DNA from: Liolophura sinensis
Lineage: Eukaryota; Mollusca; Polyplacophora; Chitonida; Chitonidae
Reading direction: 5' to 3'
Assembly: GCF_032854445.1 (NCBI RefSeq)
Contig: NC_088296.1
Location: 19,273,485-19,337,484 of the forward strand
Length of the DNA: 64,000 nt
Part shown: positions 23,018 to 33,419 of the stretch, piece by piece
Numbering within the stretch: position 1 is the stretch's first letter
Layout of the letters: every line of letters starts with the position of its first letter
Program-made: the position numbers and the translations under genes
Notes under the pieces: generated by a model
What the model saw: only the letters and a program-made list of their open reading frames with translations
Databases searched by the model: none
What the model was told of the DNA's origin: nothing

Positions 23018-23276
23018 CATCAGCCCACTGCCATCGGCCGGCTTTTTTGAAATCTGACGCTCCGATCCAAGCACAAGTTTTACCAACACGTGGGGCTCAA
23101 AAATTGCGATAACGGTGCGTAGAAATTGTCCGTTACTGTTTGTTGTGTGATTTTGGCCAAAAGTCCACCACTTCGTTCACAAAAGCCTTTTGCTTTTATA
23201 AAGTAAGCCGCAGTATCGGATATTTCGTAGATCTTGCCATTGTAGACATATTGGTTGCTTTCGGCACTACTGACAG
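23018..23276 (-). pseudogene. CTLD-1, N-terminal half exon with a 1-base frameshift
   Basis: This is the clear paralogue of the exon at 19223-19480. It starts after TCATTTTCAG, opens in phase 1 (VSSAESNQYVYNGKIYEISD), has GFCERSGG and LLAKI, and ends before GTATGT. It is 259 bp instead of 258. Reading breaks after LSQFLSP: one extra base near 23085-23090 moves the remainder (KTCAWIGASDFKKAGRWQWA) into another frame and creates an in-frame stop. The splice sites and the sequence after the break are otherwise well conserved, so either the inactivation is recent or the extra base is a sequencing or assembly error. Because the exon is phase 1-1, skipping it would keep the downstream frame only if the normal length were skipped with its neighbours in phase, which they are. 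I see no further exon upstream. Confidence 0.75.
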
Positions 23277-23330
23277 CTGAAAATGATTAATCAATTTGTT
23301 AGTAACAAGACAATACAACCTACAATCACG

Positions 23331-23371
23331 CGTATGTATGTATGCATGTATGTATGTATGTATGTATGCAT
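23331..23371. repeat. TGTA-type microsatellite beside a SINE
   Basis: GTATGTATGTATGCATG and similar tetranucleotide repeats run for about 40 bp directly before a SINE head. Confidence 0.85.
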
Positions 23372-23616
23372 GGGGGCCCCCGTGGCTCAGTTCGTTAGCG
23401 CTCTAGCGCAGCGTAATGGCGCAGGAGCTTGTAGCCAATGCGTTCGCTGTGAGACCAAGTCCATCTCTGGCGGGTTTCCGCTCGGTCGTACGTGGGAAGG
23501 ACTACCAGCAACCTGCGCATGGTAGTGGGTTTCCCCCACTATTGTGTTGGGCGTCGTCATAGAAGTGAAATATTCTTGAGCACGTCGTGAAATATCAGTC
23601 AAAAAAATAAATAAAT
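23371..23616 (+). mobile_element. SINE family A with short core
   Basis: The head CCCGTGGCTCAGTTCGTTAG is followed by a CTGTGAGACCAAGTCCA box, GGTAGTGGGTTTCCCCCA and a tail ending AAAAAATAAATAAATAG. The CTGCCCGG-type segment is deleted compared with 12836. Confidence 0.85.
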
Positions 23617-23699
23617 AGCTATTTAGGCGAATATGGCAAAGAAACATATCTCTACAAACTTTCAAATGATTGTAACTTATCAACAGACGCAAATGTCAG

Positions 23700-23905
23700 T
23701 ATAATTAAAGACGTACAGCGTAGAGAGCAAAACCAAAGCAGCGATGGCAGTATGATAGCTGGAAAATAGTGACAGGTTAGCTGTTAAATATGGCGTCTGG
23801 TCAATTTACCTTAGCCGGGGTTTTATTCAGACTGTACATGTACAGTGGCAATTTAAACGCCCAAGAACACCATGGCTTGTTGAAAGTGTCGCAACCAACA
23901 ATGAA
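23700..23905 (+). repeat. Element D copy, 5' part
   Basis: It begins TAATTAAAGACGTACAGCG, has one 48-bp unit, then TTTACCTTAGCCGGGGTTTTA and CACCATGGCTTGTTG. The rest of the family tail is missing. Confidence 0.75.
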
Positions 23906-24384
23906 ATAGGGTTTGTCATTTAGCATAAAGTGCGGGAATGGTTACTTGAAAAGGCGGTTTGGGAAGATGGGAAGTTTGGGATGAGTTCTCGAGGCCCCGC
24001 GTCGATGATCGCCCGCACAACCTTAAAGAGGGGCGCGCTGCTCGTTTGGAGGCTGGCTCGGTATTAGGAGAGGCCCTTCGATCTCGTATAAACGGAATAG
24101 GCTCACCGGATCTTCAATGAATACACAACGCTGCCAACGAATTCGCACACTCTTCCGGGATCAGAGCTTTACGGTTGTCAGTGTTTTCCCACTACTAGAA
24201 TGGCATCTCGACCGTTGTCCTCACATTGACGAAGGGATATGAAGGGTTACTTCACAACCACGAACACCACGACCATGTGGTAGAGGTATTAGTAACGAAA
24301 TGGGTGAAGATACACCAAAACTAGGTAGCATTTCCTGGACATATTAAAAGTGTAGTCTTCAGGCTATTCATCATGTTAAAGTTT

Positions 24385-24527
24385 GTCAGAAACCTGCGGA
24401 TGGTCGTGGGTTTCCTCTGGGCTTTACCCGATTTCCACCCACCACAATGCTGGTCGCCGTCGTATAAGTGCATTATTCTTGAGTAAGGCGCAAAACACCA
24501 TCAAATAAATAAAAAAATAAATAAATT
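24385..24527 (+). mobile_element. SINE family A, 3' half
   Basis: CCTGCGGATGGTCGTGGGTT to CAAATAAATAAAAAAATAAA; the tRNA-like head is absent. Confidence 0.8.
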
Positions 24528-26400
24528 CGTCATGTTAGACAAAAACGGTTGGATGGTTTGCCGAGAATACGTACGCTTTTTAATTATTTTGGCTGCTAGC
24601 TTGATCTGTGCGGATGGCAATCTAATTACCGCGAGCCTGTGCCAATGCAAAGCGCAATTAGTGCAGATTTTCCTCGGCGTACAGTGTCGAATCTGTGCCT
24701 GTGGTCTGAGAGTTGTCCACACATAGGTACCGATGGAATTGCTGAAAAGTTGCACTCCCTGATGGGTGAAGCCCTGCGATTTGTCTAGCATGAATGCCTC
24801 TCACCTGTTATCGGCATCAGAGCATTCTTGGTGTTGTCGATGTGGAATTTTACTTTTGACAGCGTCAATGAAATATGGTCTGGATCATATTATCTTCATG
24901 GCCTGTTTTTATGTAGCCCTTAATCATTCCTGAAGAGGAGTCGTATGCTGGATCGAACACTGTCCGGGTTGCCTTTGCCGCCAGTCTGTATCAAGAGACA
25001 CACCAAACTCAACGCAGATACGTTCATGTGCCCTGCGGTCGTAAGTGTTGTCTGTTGCACTTTAGACTCCATCTTTTGATCGTGGTGCCTTTGCATCTAC
25101 CAGAATGATGTAAATCTGGTAGTACAGAGGAAATTGGAACAGCGACCCCAAGAGAGATGGCCGTCATCTTTGAGCACACGGCACACGGCCTTTGCACATC
25201 ATGAGGAGAATTCGAATGCAAATTCCATTTGTTGACCAGTGTATCACTATTTCTTTTTGACAAGATGTAGATTTCGAAAACGTCCTAGAACTTGGTGTTG
25301 AACTTGTTCTTAGTGCTGTCATTTGGCTGGAGTCTTTTAGGAGAACTTCGATGAGAATCGTACTTGAGCCTGAACTCTACACACCGTCTGTAGAATCCTT
25401 CGCTTTGGAACTGAATACAAGCGCTTGATCACCCTCACTTTGTACGCAGTTATGTTTATTAATTCGAGTGGAGTTCAAAACAACAGATCATACCTTTCAT
25501 CTCACGTTTTTGATAATCAGCAGGGTCGGTATGAGGTCACTCTGCTAGAGCCTATTATTCTATCCACTATGGACAAACATCGGCCCAGGGAGTTTTCTAT
25601 TTGATGGTGTGCGACAGAATGTGTTCTCGGGCACCACAACCTTTGCATTCTCAACAAAGGGGTCTTCCAGCCTTTAGTAGCTCATCTTGGGTAGATGCAC
25701 AGTAACTGACCGTGTGTGGATAGAGACCGGTAGTGACGTCATTATTCTACAGGATCTGGCCGAGGCCATCGGGTTGCCCCAAGTGGTGCTCCACCACGAA
25801 GTATTCGCACATCTAGACGAGCTGAGCATGTCTGAGAATCTAACAGCCTCGGCAGTTACAAGCTCTCCACCATCCGGACACCCACTCTACTGACAGGAAC
25901 GGGGAACTCGAGCATAAACTGACATTCGCCCCCCCCCCCCCCCCCCCCTACTTCCTCAACAAGGCAGGGCATTACGATCTGGCATCTAGTCTCAGCCTTT
26001 GTAGTCTATTGGAGAAACAACAAAGTATTCATGACGTGAATAATAAGTGTTGGACTCGAGGGCCCCGATACTACATCTCGTGCACGTACTGATCTCGCTG
26101 AAGTCACTACTTCGGCAAACAAGGCAAGAATAGAAACACATACGCCTCTGCTTTTAACGATGTCATTTATTTCCGGAAGAGGATCGAAAAGGTTGGAGAG
26201 AGCTCAAGAAGACGTGTTCTCCGAAAATGACTCTACTGACAAATAGTTTTTTCTCGCCTTTTCAGCAGCTGAAAAGTTTTATTGCCATACTCGCTACTGA
26301 CCCCGACTAGGATATCGACCTGTTGTTAACATTACGTTTTATTCAGACAACAAGGAATAAGCAGGCAAAGACATCTTAAAGAGCAGATCAGATTTCCTTT
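24528..26400. other. Unassigned stretch beside the Ty3/gypsy remnant
   Basis: Open frames at 24532-24726 (+), 25024-25263 (-) and 25687-25893 (+) look more protein-like than typical intergenic frames, but I recognise no domain. A 20-base C tract lies at 25929-25948. The stretch may hold scrambled retroelement remains. No exon with paired splice sites is visible. Confidence 0.3.
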
Positions 26401-26449
26401 CTTATTCACCAGTGGGTCAAAATATTTCTGTTGGCTGGACCGACAAGGG

Positions 26450-26745
26450 ATGTACTCTGCAATCGGAGAAAGGGGCAGGTCCTTTTTTCAATACCAAATT
26501 CACTCAGTTCACACACTCACTAAGTTATTGACACCGGATAATCCAGCTAAACGAACATTCTTAGAAATGTTTGATGTCATTCGAGAGTACGTGGACCCAA
26601 GGCTACTCTTACCTAACGATACAAATGGCACAAACGTAAAACAAAAACCTGGCGAATTGGTGAGTGAATTTATGGCTGAATTACGACACCTAAGTGAATA
26701 CTGTCAGTATGGAGATTTCCTCAAGGAAGCGTTGTGAGAGCTATT
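26450..26745 (+). pseudogene. Ty3/gypsy Gag fragment
   Basis: The frame contains KRTFLEMFDVIREYVDPR and KPGELVSEFMAELRHLSEYC followed by YGDFLKEAL. This is the recognisable C-terminal part of a retrotransposon gag domain (the 'pGEsv.efva.Lr.L...C.fG..L' pattern known from Ty3/gypsy elements). A stop follows directly. No zinc knuckle, protease, reverse transcriptase or RNase H is seen downstream. Integrase sequence starts about 50 bp later, which implies a large internal deletion. Confidence 0.75.
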
Positions 26746-26789
26746 GTTGCTATGAACACAACAATAGCTACTGCAACATTAAATGACCT

Positions 26790-27310
26790 TAGGCAATGGA
26801 CCTCAATTTACAGTTACAGTTGCATGAGTTCATTAAAAATAATGGGATAAAACGCATCAAATTACCAGCCCATCACCCAAGTAGCAAAACAGAAGCAGGG
26901 AGGTTAGTGCGTACGTTAAAGACAAACAAAGAAACCCTTATCTATATGTCCAGGAACAGTTAACCAGACATTGTGCCAGTTTTATGTTGTGGTACAGATC
27001 AACACCACATTTCGCCGCGAAAGAGACATCGGCAGAGATTTTTTACGACGACGACTGCAAACCAGACTCAACATTATGCATCATAATCTGGTATCATCTG
27101 TGGTAAAGAAAACCTCACCGGAAACTGAGAAAAAACAAGATCACTGAAGATGGGATCTTTTGTCTTGGTGAGATACTAAAGAAACCATCAACGCTCTACA
27201 TGGATTCGATGTGTTGTTCTGAAGAAATTAGGTGCTGTGACATACCAAGATGAAGTGGGGATCGACATTATTTGGAAGAGACATTGGATCAGCTGATTGA
27301 TATTTCCATG
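26790..27310 (+). pseudogene. Ty3/gypsy integrase remnant, catalytically dead
   Basis: Pieces of an integrase are collinear but interrupted by stops and frame changes: GNGPQFT, HEFIKNNGIKRIKLPAHHPS, a tail resembling 'LWYRSTPHSTT..SPAEIFYG' in broken frames, and the C-terminal chromatin/DNA-binding part SFVLVRY*RNHQRS with WIRCVVLKKLGAVTYQDEV and WKRHW. Family knowledge: the catalytic core normally has DNGPQF and a Glu in a '.AER' motif. Here the Asp is Gly and the motif reads EAGR, so two of three catalytic acids appear replaced. A purine-rich tract near 27558-27570 could be the old polypurine tract. Confidence 0.75.
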
Positions 27311-27679
27311 TCAAAGAATCTACCGGATAACCTTAATGATGGGTCATCAGAAAGCATTCGGGATTTTCTTGCAACACCGGTGATCCCAGTTCCCAAACCT
27401 TTAACCAATAAGTCTACTATAGTGATTACACAGGATATGCCCACTTTTTGTGATCCGAAATCACCCGTACTGAAAAAGTCATTACCATCCAAAACTCACC
27501 CGAGCCGTAAGAACTCAAAAAAGTAAAATGATTTGCGTTTAACAACCCTTTCTTTGTCAGAGGGGAAAGATTGCAGTATATCTATCTCCACACGAGAAGG
27601 TTGATTTGTTACCGCGAGTACTAATACTTCACTTCCTCAAAAACCGCGTTGTACAAAGGAAACGCTGATGTAAACATTT

Positions 27680-27949
27680 CTACTCAAACTTAACCTGATA
27701 ATTTGTGTTATCTTTGCGATTAAGAACATAACAGGTACCTTTAAAATTATAAGTATAAGCGTCAAGTCCAACATTCATATACCATTCGTAGTCCATAAAA
27801 GGCGTTCCAAGTCGATAATCGCAAGATCCATTTCCAAAACAACGTTTAACACTAACTCCCAAAGACAAGACAGAGAATCGGTCATCAGTTTTCAATGATG
27901 CCGGGCAGACAATGAATATTCCAGGCATGAATTCCATATCAAAGTTCAA
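27680..27949 (-). other. Unassigned protein-like ORF
   Basis: This minus-strand open frame (about 90 residues) has several Cys, Tyr and Trp residues (for example CFGNGSCDYRLGTPFMDYEW and FKGTCYVLNRKD). A second frame at 28211-28435 on the same strand contains LKGHISWLIAEASWSDEQYS. Their composition fits extracellular protein exons, and their strand and position (upstream of the lectin gene) would suit 5' exons of it. However, neither shows a convincing acceptor and donor in phase 1. I do not recognise a domain. Confidence 0.25.
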
Positions 27950-28440
27950 ATTCGTAGTCCGTGAATGAGTTCCATGTCAAACAACAATTAAACAAGTATC
28001 TCAGTCGCACTTTAATTGCAGCTGTTCATAAAGGCATCATGCTGATGTAATGAGCATGGCTGCCTTTACGGCCCCTAGCCCCAGGTAAAGCGGTATTAGA
28101 TACAGTTTAAAAATGACGAGCTGTGCAGACCCTAACCGATCAGATTGTAATTCAAAAGACTGAAACTTGTATACATAATTGAATTCACGAAATTCTTTTA
28201 AATCTAGGCATTATAATGTATAGATAAACTTTTGGTGAGTGTTGGACCAAGTCGTGTGAAGAGAGCTCCAGTCATAACAGACTATATCCGGTATTACTAT
28301 TATGGAGTTGGACACGTCGCTGTATTGCTCATCAGACCATGAAGCTTCCGCTATCAACCAAGAAATGTGACCCTTCAAGTTCTTCATTAACCAAAGTCTG
28401 TTTTTCTTATAATCTGGACTTATAATGTGTGTCATCGCAA

Positions 28441-29049
28441 CTATACATATAAAGATAAATAACTAAAGATGTAAGGAGTGCTGGTCATTACATTTTTTGC
28501 CCCGATAAAAGCTGCGGTATTTCCCGTGAGTGCAACCATCAACTCATTGGCAAGTTTTAACATGATATTTTACAGAAAGTAAGAGATGGCTTTTATCTTA
28601 TAATATACTTTACCTACGACAGTTTGCTTCTTTATCCTATTTTGTATCAGTAAATGAATATAAATCTTAGCACAAAAGCCGGCAATACTCACATTTCATT
28701 AAATTATTCCAGAAGACCACAACCATTAAACAGGCATGCAACGAGAAATACATGTTAAATTCACAGGCATCTGACCTCAGTAATGCTGCAGACTTGTGTA
28801 TTTGTAGTTGTCCGAAGACTTTTTCACCTATAGCCCTGTGTGACCTGTAGAGGTTGAAAAGAGCACCGTCGTATCTTCGCCTGAAAACTTAAATATGTAA
28901 ACCTTGTGCATACCTAAATCATGGAAGACAATAACAAGTGGGCAGCACTCCTCTAAATAAAAAACGAACATTGGCAAGCTGACAGGCCGGTGTAGCGATA
29001 CATTTCAGTGCTTAGTAACCAATAATACCTAGTGTAATACTGTATGAAT
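28441..29049. other. No recognised feature
   Basis: Nothing with coding, RNA or repeat character is identified here. Confidence 0.4.
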
Positions 29050-29850
29050 CTATGCGTCGAAATAGACATTCGTATACCAGCCGTCAACCAATAAAGATGT
29101 TCAAAGCCAGTAATCGCAAGGGTAATTTTCAAAATGACGTACAACACAAACCAAATATTTGATGTTAAAATCAGTATTCACATGAGTACCATGGTAGAAT
29201 ATATGGTAGAATCGTCGATAACAAAATATGTATCTCGGTTTCGCTCTGAATGCAACTGATCATATATCCAGCGGGAATGAACGAATAAAGTTTTCCCAGA
29301 CTGTCTGTGCGAGCTGTCGGTGTCAAGGAGGCCTCATCCACGATCGTTGGGCAGAGTGTCAGCGATTATGTCTAAATCAGCCTCATACTGGCCTACCATC
29401 AAACGCCGCAGTCTGATCGAATTTTCGAGATAGATTGTTTCGACATCCATGCGGTCAGCTGCGAGGATTCCGACTTTTTCCAGGGACCTCCCAACGACTG
29501 GTTCTCCCTTCAGCGGAGTTTTCATGATTATCCTGACGGCCTTATAATTGTGTTCTGCTGGCCATCTAATCTTCAAGCCGGGAAACACGAAGACGGCGCC
29601 ATCGAGTAATAATTTAATATAAGTAATAATAAGACTTCGCGTTGAGCGTGCATGTTATTAGATGTTTAAGGCAAACCTACCAACTGGTTGAAAGTTACAT
29701 GTACGATTCTGTGAACTGACACTGTATTAAACTTCCCCCTACAATGGCTACAGTGGTTGAGTTCTCCGATGGTATTGGTATACGTTCAAATCTTATGGTT
29801 GACGGGATGACTAGATACCATAACGTTCTCGCTGAAGCTGTCATGTTAAA
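29050..29850. repeat. Second copy of the dispersed repeat seen at 8.4-10.0 kb
   Basis: It shares ordered blocks with 8.42-8.71 kb (GCAAGGGTAATTTTCAAAAT.., TGATCATATATCCA) and with 9.83-9.96 kb (GAGCGTGCATGTTA, AACTTCCCCCTACAATGGCT). In between, a minus-strand open frame at 29334-29588 is coding-like (VGRSLEKVGILAADRMDVET, RRLMVGQYEADLDIIADTLP). I do not recognise that protein. It may belong to the mobile element or be an unrelated exon. It has no counterpart in the 8-kb copy that I can find. Confidence 0.4.
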
Positions 29851-30364
29851 CCAAGCTCCAGAAGAGAAAACAAATCCTTAAGATTGAAATTCTAATGGTA
29901 CGGACTAAACTACACAAAGTCAAGCCTACACAGCGTAATGTATCAGCTCGTACCAAAAGCGAATCTTAAACATAAATTTAGTTTGATGTATTATATATTA
30001 ATTTACTTTAAACAAGATGTCTGTGTTTCTGAAAGGTCGTAACCAGAGTTACAACAGTTCGTGACATTGCATGACAATTGTTGCATGTATACACACAGGC
30101 GAAGACACCAGCTCACTTAGCGCAGTCCACGTTACACCTTCAACCTAAAAATAATAGCCTCGTTGTATTAACGCTTATTAACTGTAATTACCCCTGTCGT
30201 CGGTGTTCTACTTGTGCTCTCTGTGCTATAAGTTCTGCATCTGACCCGCATCCGCATCTTGCAACGTACACGTTCTATATGTTGTAGCCATACATTTCGT
30301 ACGTTCAGCAATAGCTGTGCCAGGCTACAATATGTATAGTCACGTCTTCACTCTGGCCTCGGAC

Positions 30365-30790
30365 CCCCATTAATTTTCCATAAGCAACAATGTTAACGTC
30401 TAGCGCTGTAGCTCAGTCCCAAACATTCCGTGGCCAACAAGCTTTGGTGCATACCTGGCCCAGCCTGGGAGAAACAAGCCATAAAAATCTTGACATAGGT
30501 TGACAGATAGGTTGACAGTCAAAATCTGGACCTTTCCATGCCGGCAGCTGGGAGGCGTGCCTAGCAACGCCAAGGGGACGTCACTCGCAGCATCATCACT
30601 ACATCACACCTTGTGTCCTCTCACCCAGAATTTCAAACTTTAATCAATAAAGCTCATACCTCCTCAAAGTTTAGACAGTTTCCAGCATTTTAATACCAAG
30701 CATGCACCTGTGCACCAAAAATGGACGCCTGGGAGCCAAAAAATACTTTATACCCTAAAATTCACAGAACTACAGTCGTCCCTACCGAAA
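30365..30790 (-). repeat. Dispersed repeat E, minus copy
   Basis: Reverse-complement relative of 19960-20410. Matching blocks include CCGGCAGCTGGGAGG, GCAACGCCAAGGGG and TAGCGCTGTAGCTCAGTCC. To its right, GAAGTTGTAATGGGGGTCTGT occurs twice (about 30794 and 30988), so a short direct duplication is attached to this copy. Confidence 0.6.
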
Positions 30791-31019
30791 AACTGAAGTT
30801 GTAATGGGGGTCTGTGTCTTATCACACCAGCCAACTTTTTTCAAAATCAATAATTTTTGCACCGCATAATTCCTGACACTTCTGAACCTCACAAGCAAAA
30901 TTAGGGCTTGATACATGCAGAAACTTTGGAGTTGGGTGAATTCAAGTTGGGGTACCCCCATCTTGGACATGTGCCCTACCAAAAAACGGAAGTTGTAATG
31001 GGGGTCTGTTTCCCCTCTG

Positions 31020-32157
31020 TAAAGTCAGAAGTTGAAATGATGTGGAGCATGCGCACGGAACGACGGTTTACTCCTCCCTGCCAGAATGCCGACAGGTGAT
31101 TGGCTGGTGTCTAGCGCATCACTGGGCCGGTATTCTGGCACACTAGTCTATATATGCGGGGGCAATCGGTAATCACAGCAGATAAAGAATCTCGTGGACG
31201 ATATTTATAAAATATTTGACGGAACGATTACTAAATCAAATTCGTTCTACCTACCAAATAAACAAGATGATTAAAATGTATTACGCCTGAGAGTAGGGAA
31301 AACGGGACACAAAGCACATTTGCCAACAATGATCCGCAATACTTCCCCCACATGCCCGCCTGTCAGGAACACGATTAAACATAGAGCATTATCTCCCACA
31401 ATGTACCAAGCATAGCAAAGAACGAAAAATATTTGCAGTAAACCTAAAAGCACAAAACTGTGACAATGACCTTTAGACTATACTTAGCCCCAAAACTCAT
31501 CATTGAACAGAAACATTTTCACCTCTCTGAATGAATTCATAAAATCAACGGGATACGAATACCAGATCTAAAGATTTTCCAAATGAGCACTGCAAAATAA
31601 CCGAAACTATCTATCAACAACGGCGATACCTTGATTTTGAGAGCCGTGTGTTATGCAGATATTAAATTACTAGAATTTAAACTTCGAGAAAAAAAAACAC
31701 ACACACACATAAAAACTTACATGATACCTTCATTTTGAGGGCCGATCGTGCACTCATAAAGCATATACATTTGATGAAAACAAAAATATCTCTATAAATT
31801 GATTAGAGGTTTCATTATTTATATGTATCTACATACACGTATTCATGTAACTTTTTATTTAGTTATTTATTGATCGTTTACACATGCTCTCAAGAATTTG
31901 GCTGCCATCCGAGCATTAAAGGCGCAGATTAGACTTCATTGGCAATACCTTGATTTTTAGGGCCAGTTTCAAACTGCGCTTCGCTAAAATTAAAACACGC
32001 CGATACAAACAGTTTATTTTATCAGTTCTGATTGTTCTGTTATTCTTTTCTTTGGTAAACTATATATTTTATTTATTTATTGTTTTACGTATTGGTCCAA
32101 TTTTATATTTACACAAATATGTGTACTTGAATACGCGTAAATGAGTGAAAGTATGCA
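31020..32157. other. No recognised gene; SINE tail fragment
   Basis: A CTATATATGCGGGGGCAAT sequence near 31148 resembles a TATA box, but no first exon follows. At about 31850-31915 there is a diverged family A tail (TTTATTGATCGTTTACACATG, CTCAAGAATTTGGC). Otherwise nothing is recognised. Confidence 0.35.
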
Positions 32158-32167
32158 AGTGTGTGTG

Positions 32168-32227
<60 letters not shown>

Positions 32228-32230
32228 TAC
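32158..32230. repeat. (GT)n microsatellite
   Basis: About 35 GT dinucleotides with a few interruptions. Confidence 0.95.
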
Positions 32231-33041
32231 CGGAAGTGGGCTGTGCGTTTATGTGTGTTTAGTTGTACCCGCATACATAAAATAATCAAATGAAAATCAA
32301 AAACAATGTCTCATACTCAGAATACTACATCCCTCTTTTTTAACACATATTTACAGAAAATATGTGCAATGTAACAGCGACTGTCATTGATTTGACGGGC
32401 CACTATATCCGAAACGGCAAAACCAGTATTTCAACAACAAAACCAGTATTTCAACAACAACAAAGAACAGCATTAGCTGTTGGGCTGCGAGCAATCGTCG
32501 AAATAATCACGGGGAAAAAGCACGGCTTATCAAGGGCTACCTTACGCGGCAGGAGAGACGAGCGTCAGCAGGTAGACTGGAATTCAGGCTGTTTGGGCCG
32601 TGGATAGCGTGCCTTGATGAGGCGGGCCTGTAAACGGTTATCCTTGGAAACTCTGGAGAGGGACATATACGTGGAATCGTATTCGCTCTTTATTTGTACG
32701 TTATTCATTAAAGCTGTTTTATTATATTGTAATAATCTTTTGTCTGTGTCTTACACTCTTCACTTAGGAGATAAGGGTTATTGTGCATGTTGAGATATCT
32801 GCCCTATATTTCGAGCTATCCGTCACCTAAGGCTACCAAAGGACAGTGCGTGACAGTGCTTCCATTCGAATGACCAATCCAAACATCACTGAGACCTGTT
32901 TTCATCTCATTACCACTTTGAAGCAATGCTATTCATGAGCACTAATGGATTTCTTCGTCTGAAATTATCTCACATAAGTGAGGAAACAAGTACGAAGATT
33001 GTCTGCTGACTGTACCACACGGTAATATTTGTTGTAAATTT

Positions 33042-33206
33042 GACTAGGATTTTGTACATGATTTTATCGATTTTGTACATGATTTTTGTACATGATTTTA
33101 TCGATTTTGTACATGACTTTTGTACATGATTTTGTCGATTTTGTACATGATTTTTGTACATGATTTTATCGATTTTGTACATGATTTTATGGATTTTGTA
33201 CATGGT
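33042..33206. repeat. Tandem repeat of TTTTGTACATGA units
   Basis: The motifs TTTTGTACATGATTTT and ATCGATTTTGTACATGA alternate in an array of 14- to 21-bp subunits. TGTACA and ATCGAT are palindromic, so the array can form small hairpins. The minus-strand open frame here is only the repeat. Confidence 0.85.
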
Positions 33207-33419
33207 AGAAAAGAGGGTGTGTATTTTCTACACAGTTAACTATTTTTTGTATTAAGTCGTATTTTGCACATGGTGGAGAGGATTTTGTAAACAGTGGACA
33301 TAAATTTTGTGTAGGATTTTATAGATTTTTAAATTGTGATATTGATTTATCTACATCTTTATGTGGGATTTGTACATTAATGTGATTTTATGTTAAATGT
33401 GATGACAACACAACATTTT

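Noticed and set aside
31140-31200. TATA-like promoter near CTATATATGCGGGG
   Set aside because: No first exon, signal peptide or RNA gene follows; a chance match in AT-rich DNA is likely.
32160-32230. Possible CRISPR-like or structured repeat
   Set aside because: Simple GT microsatellite in an animal genome; no spacers.
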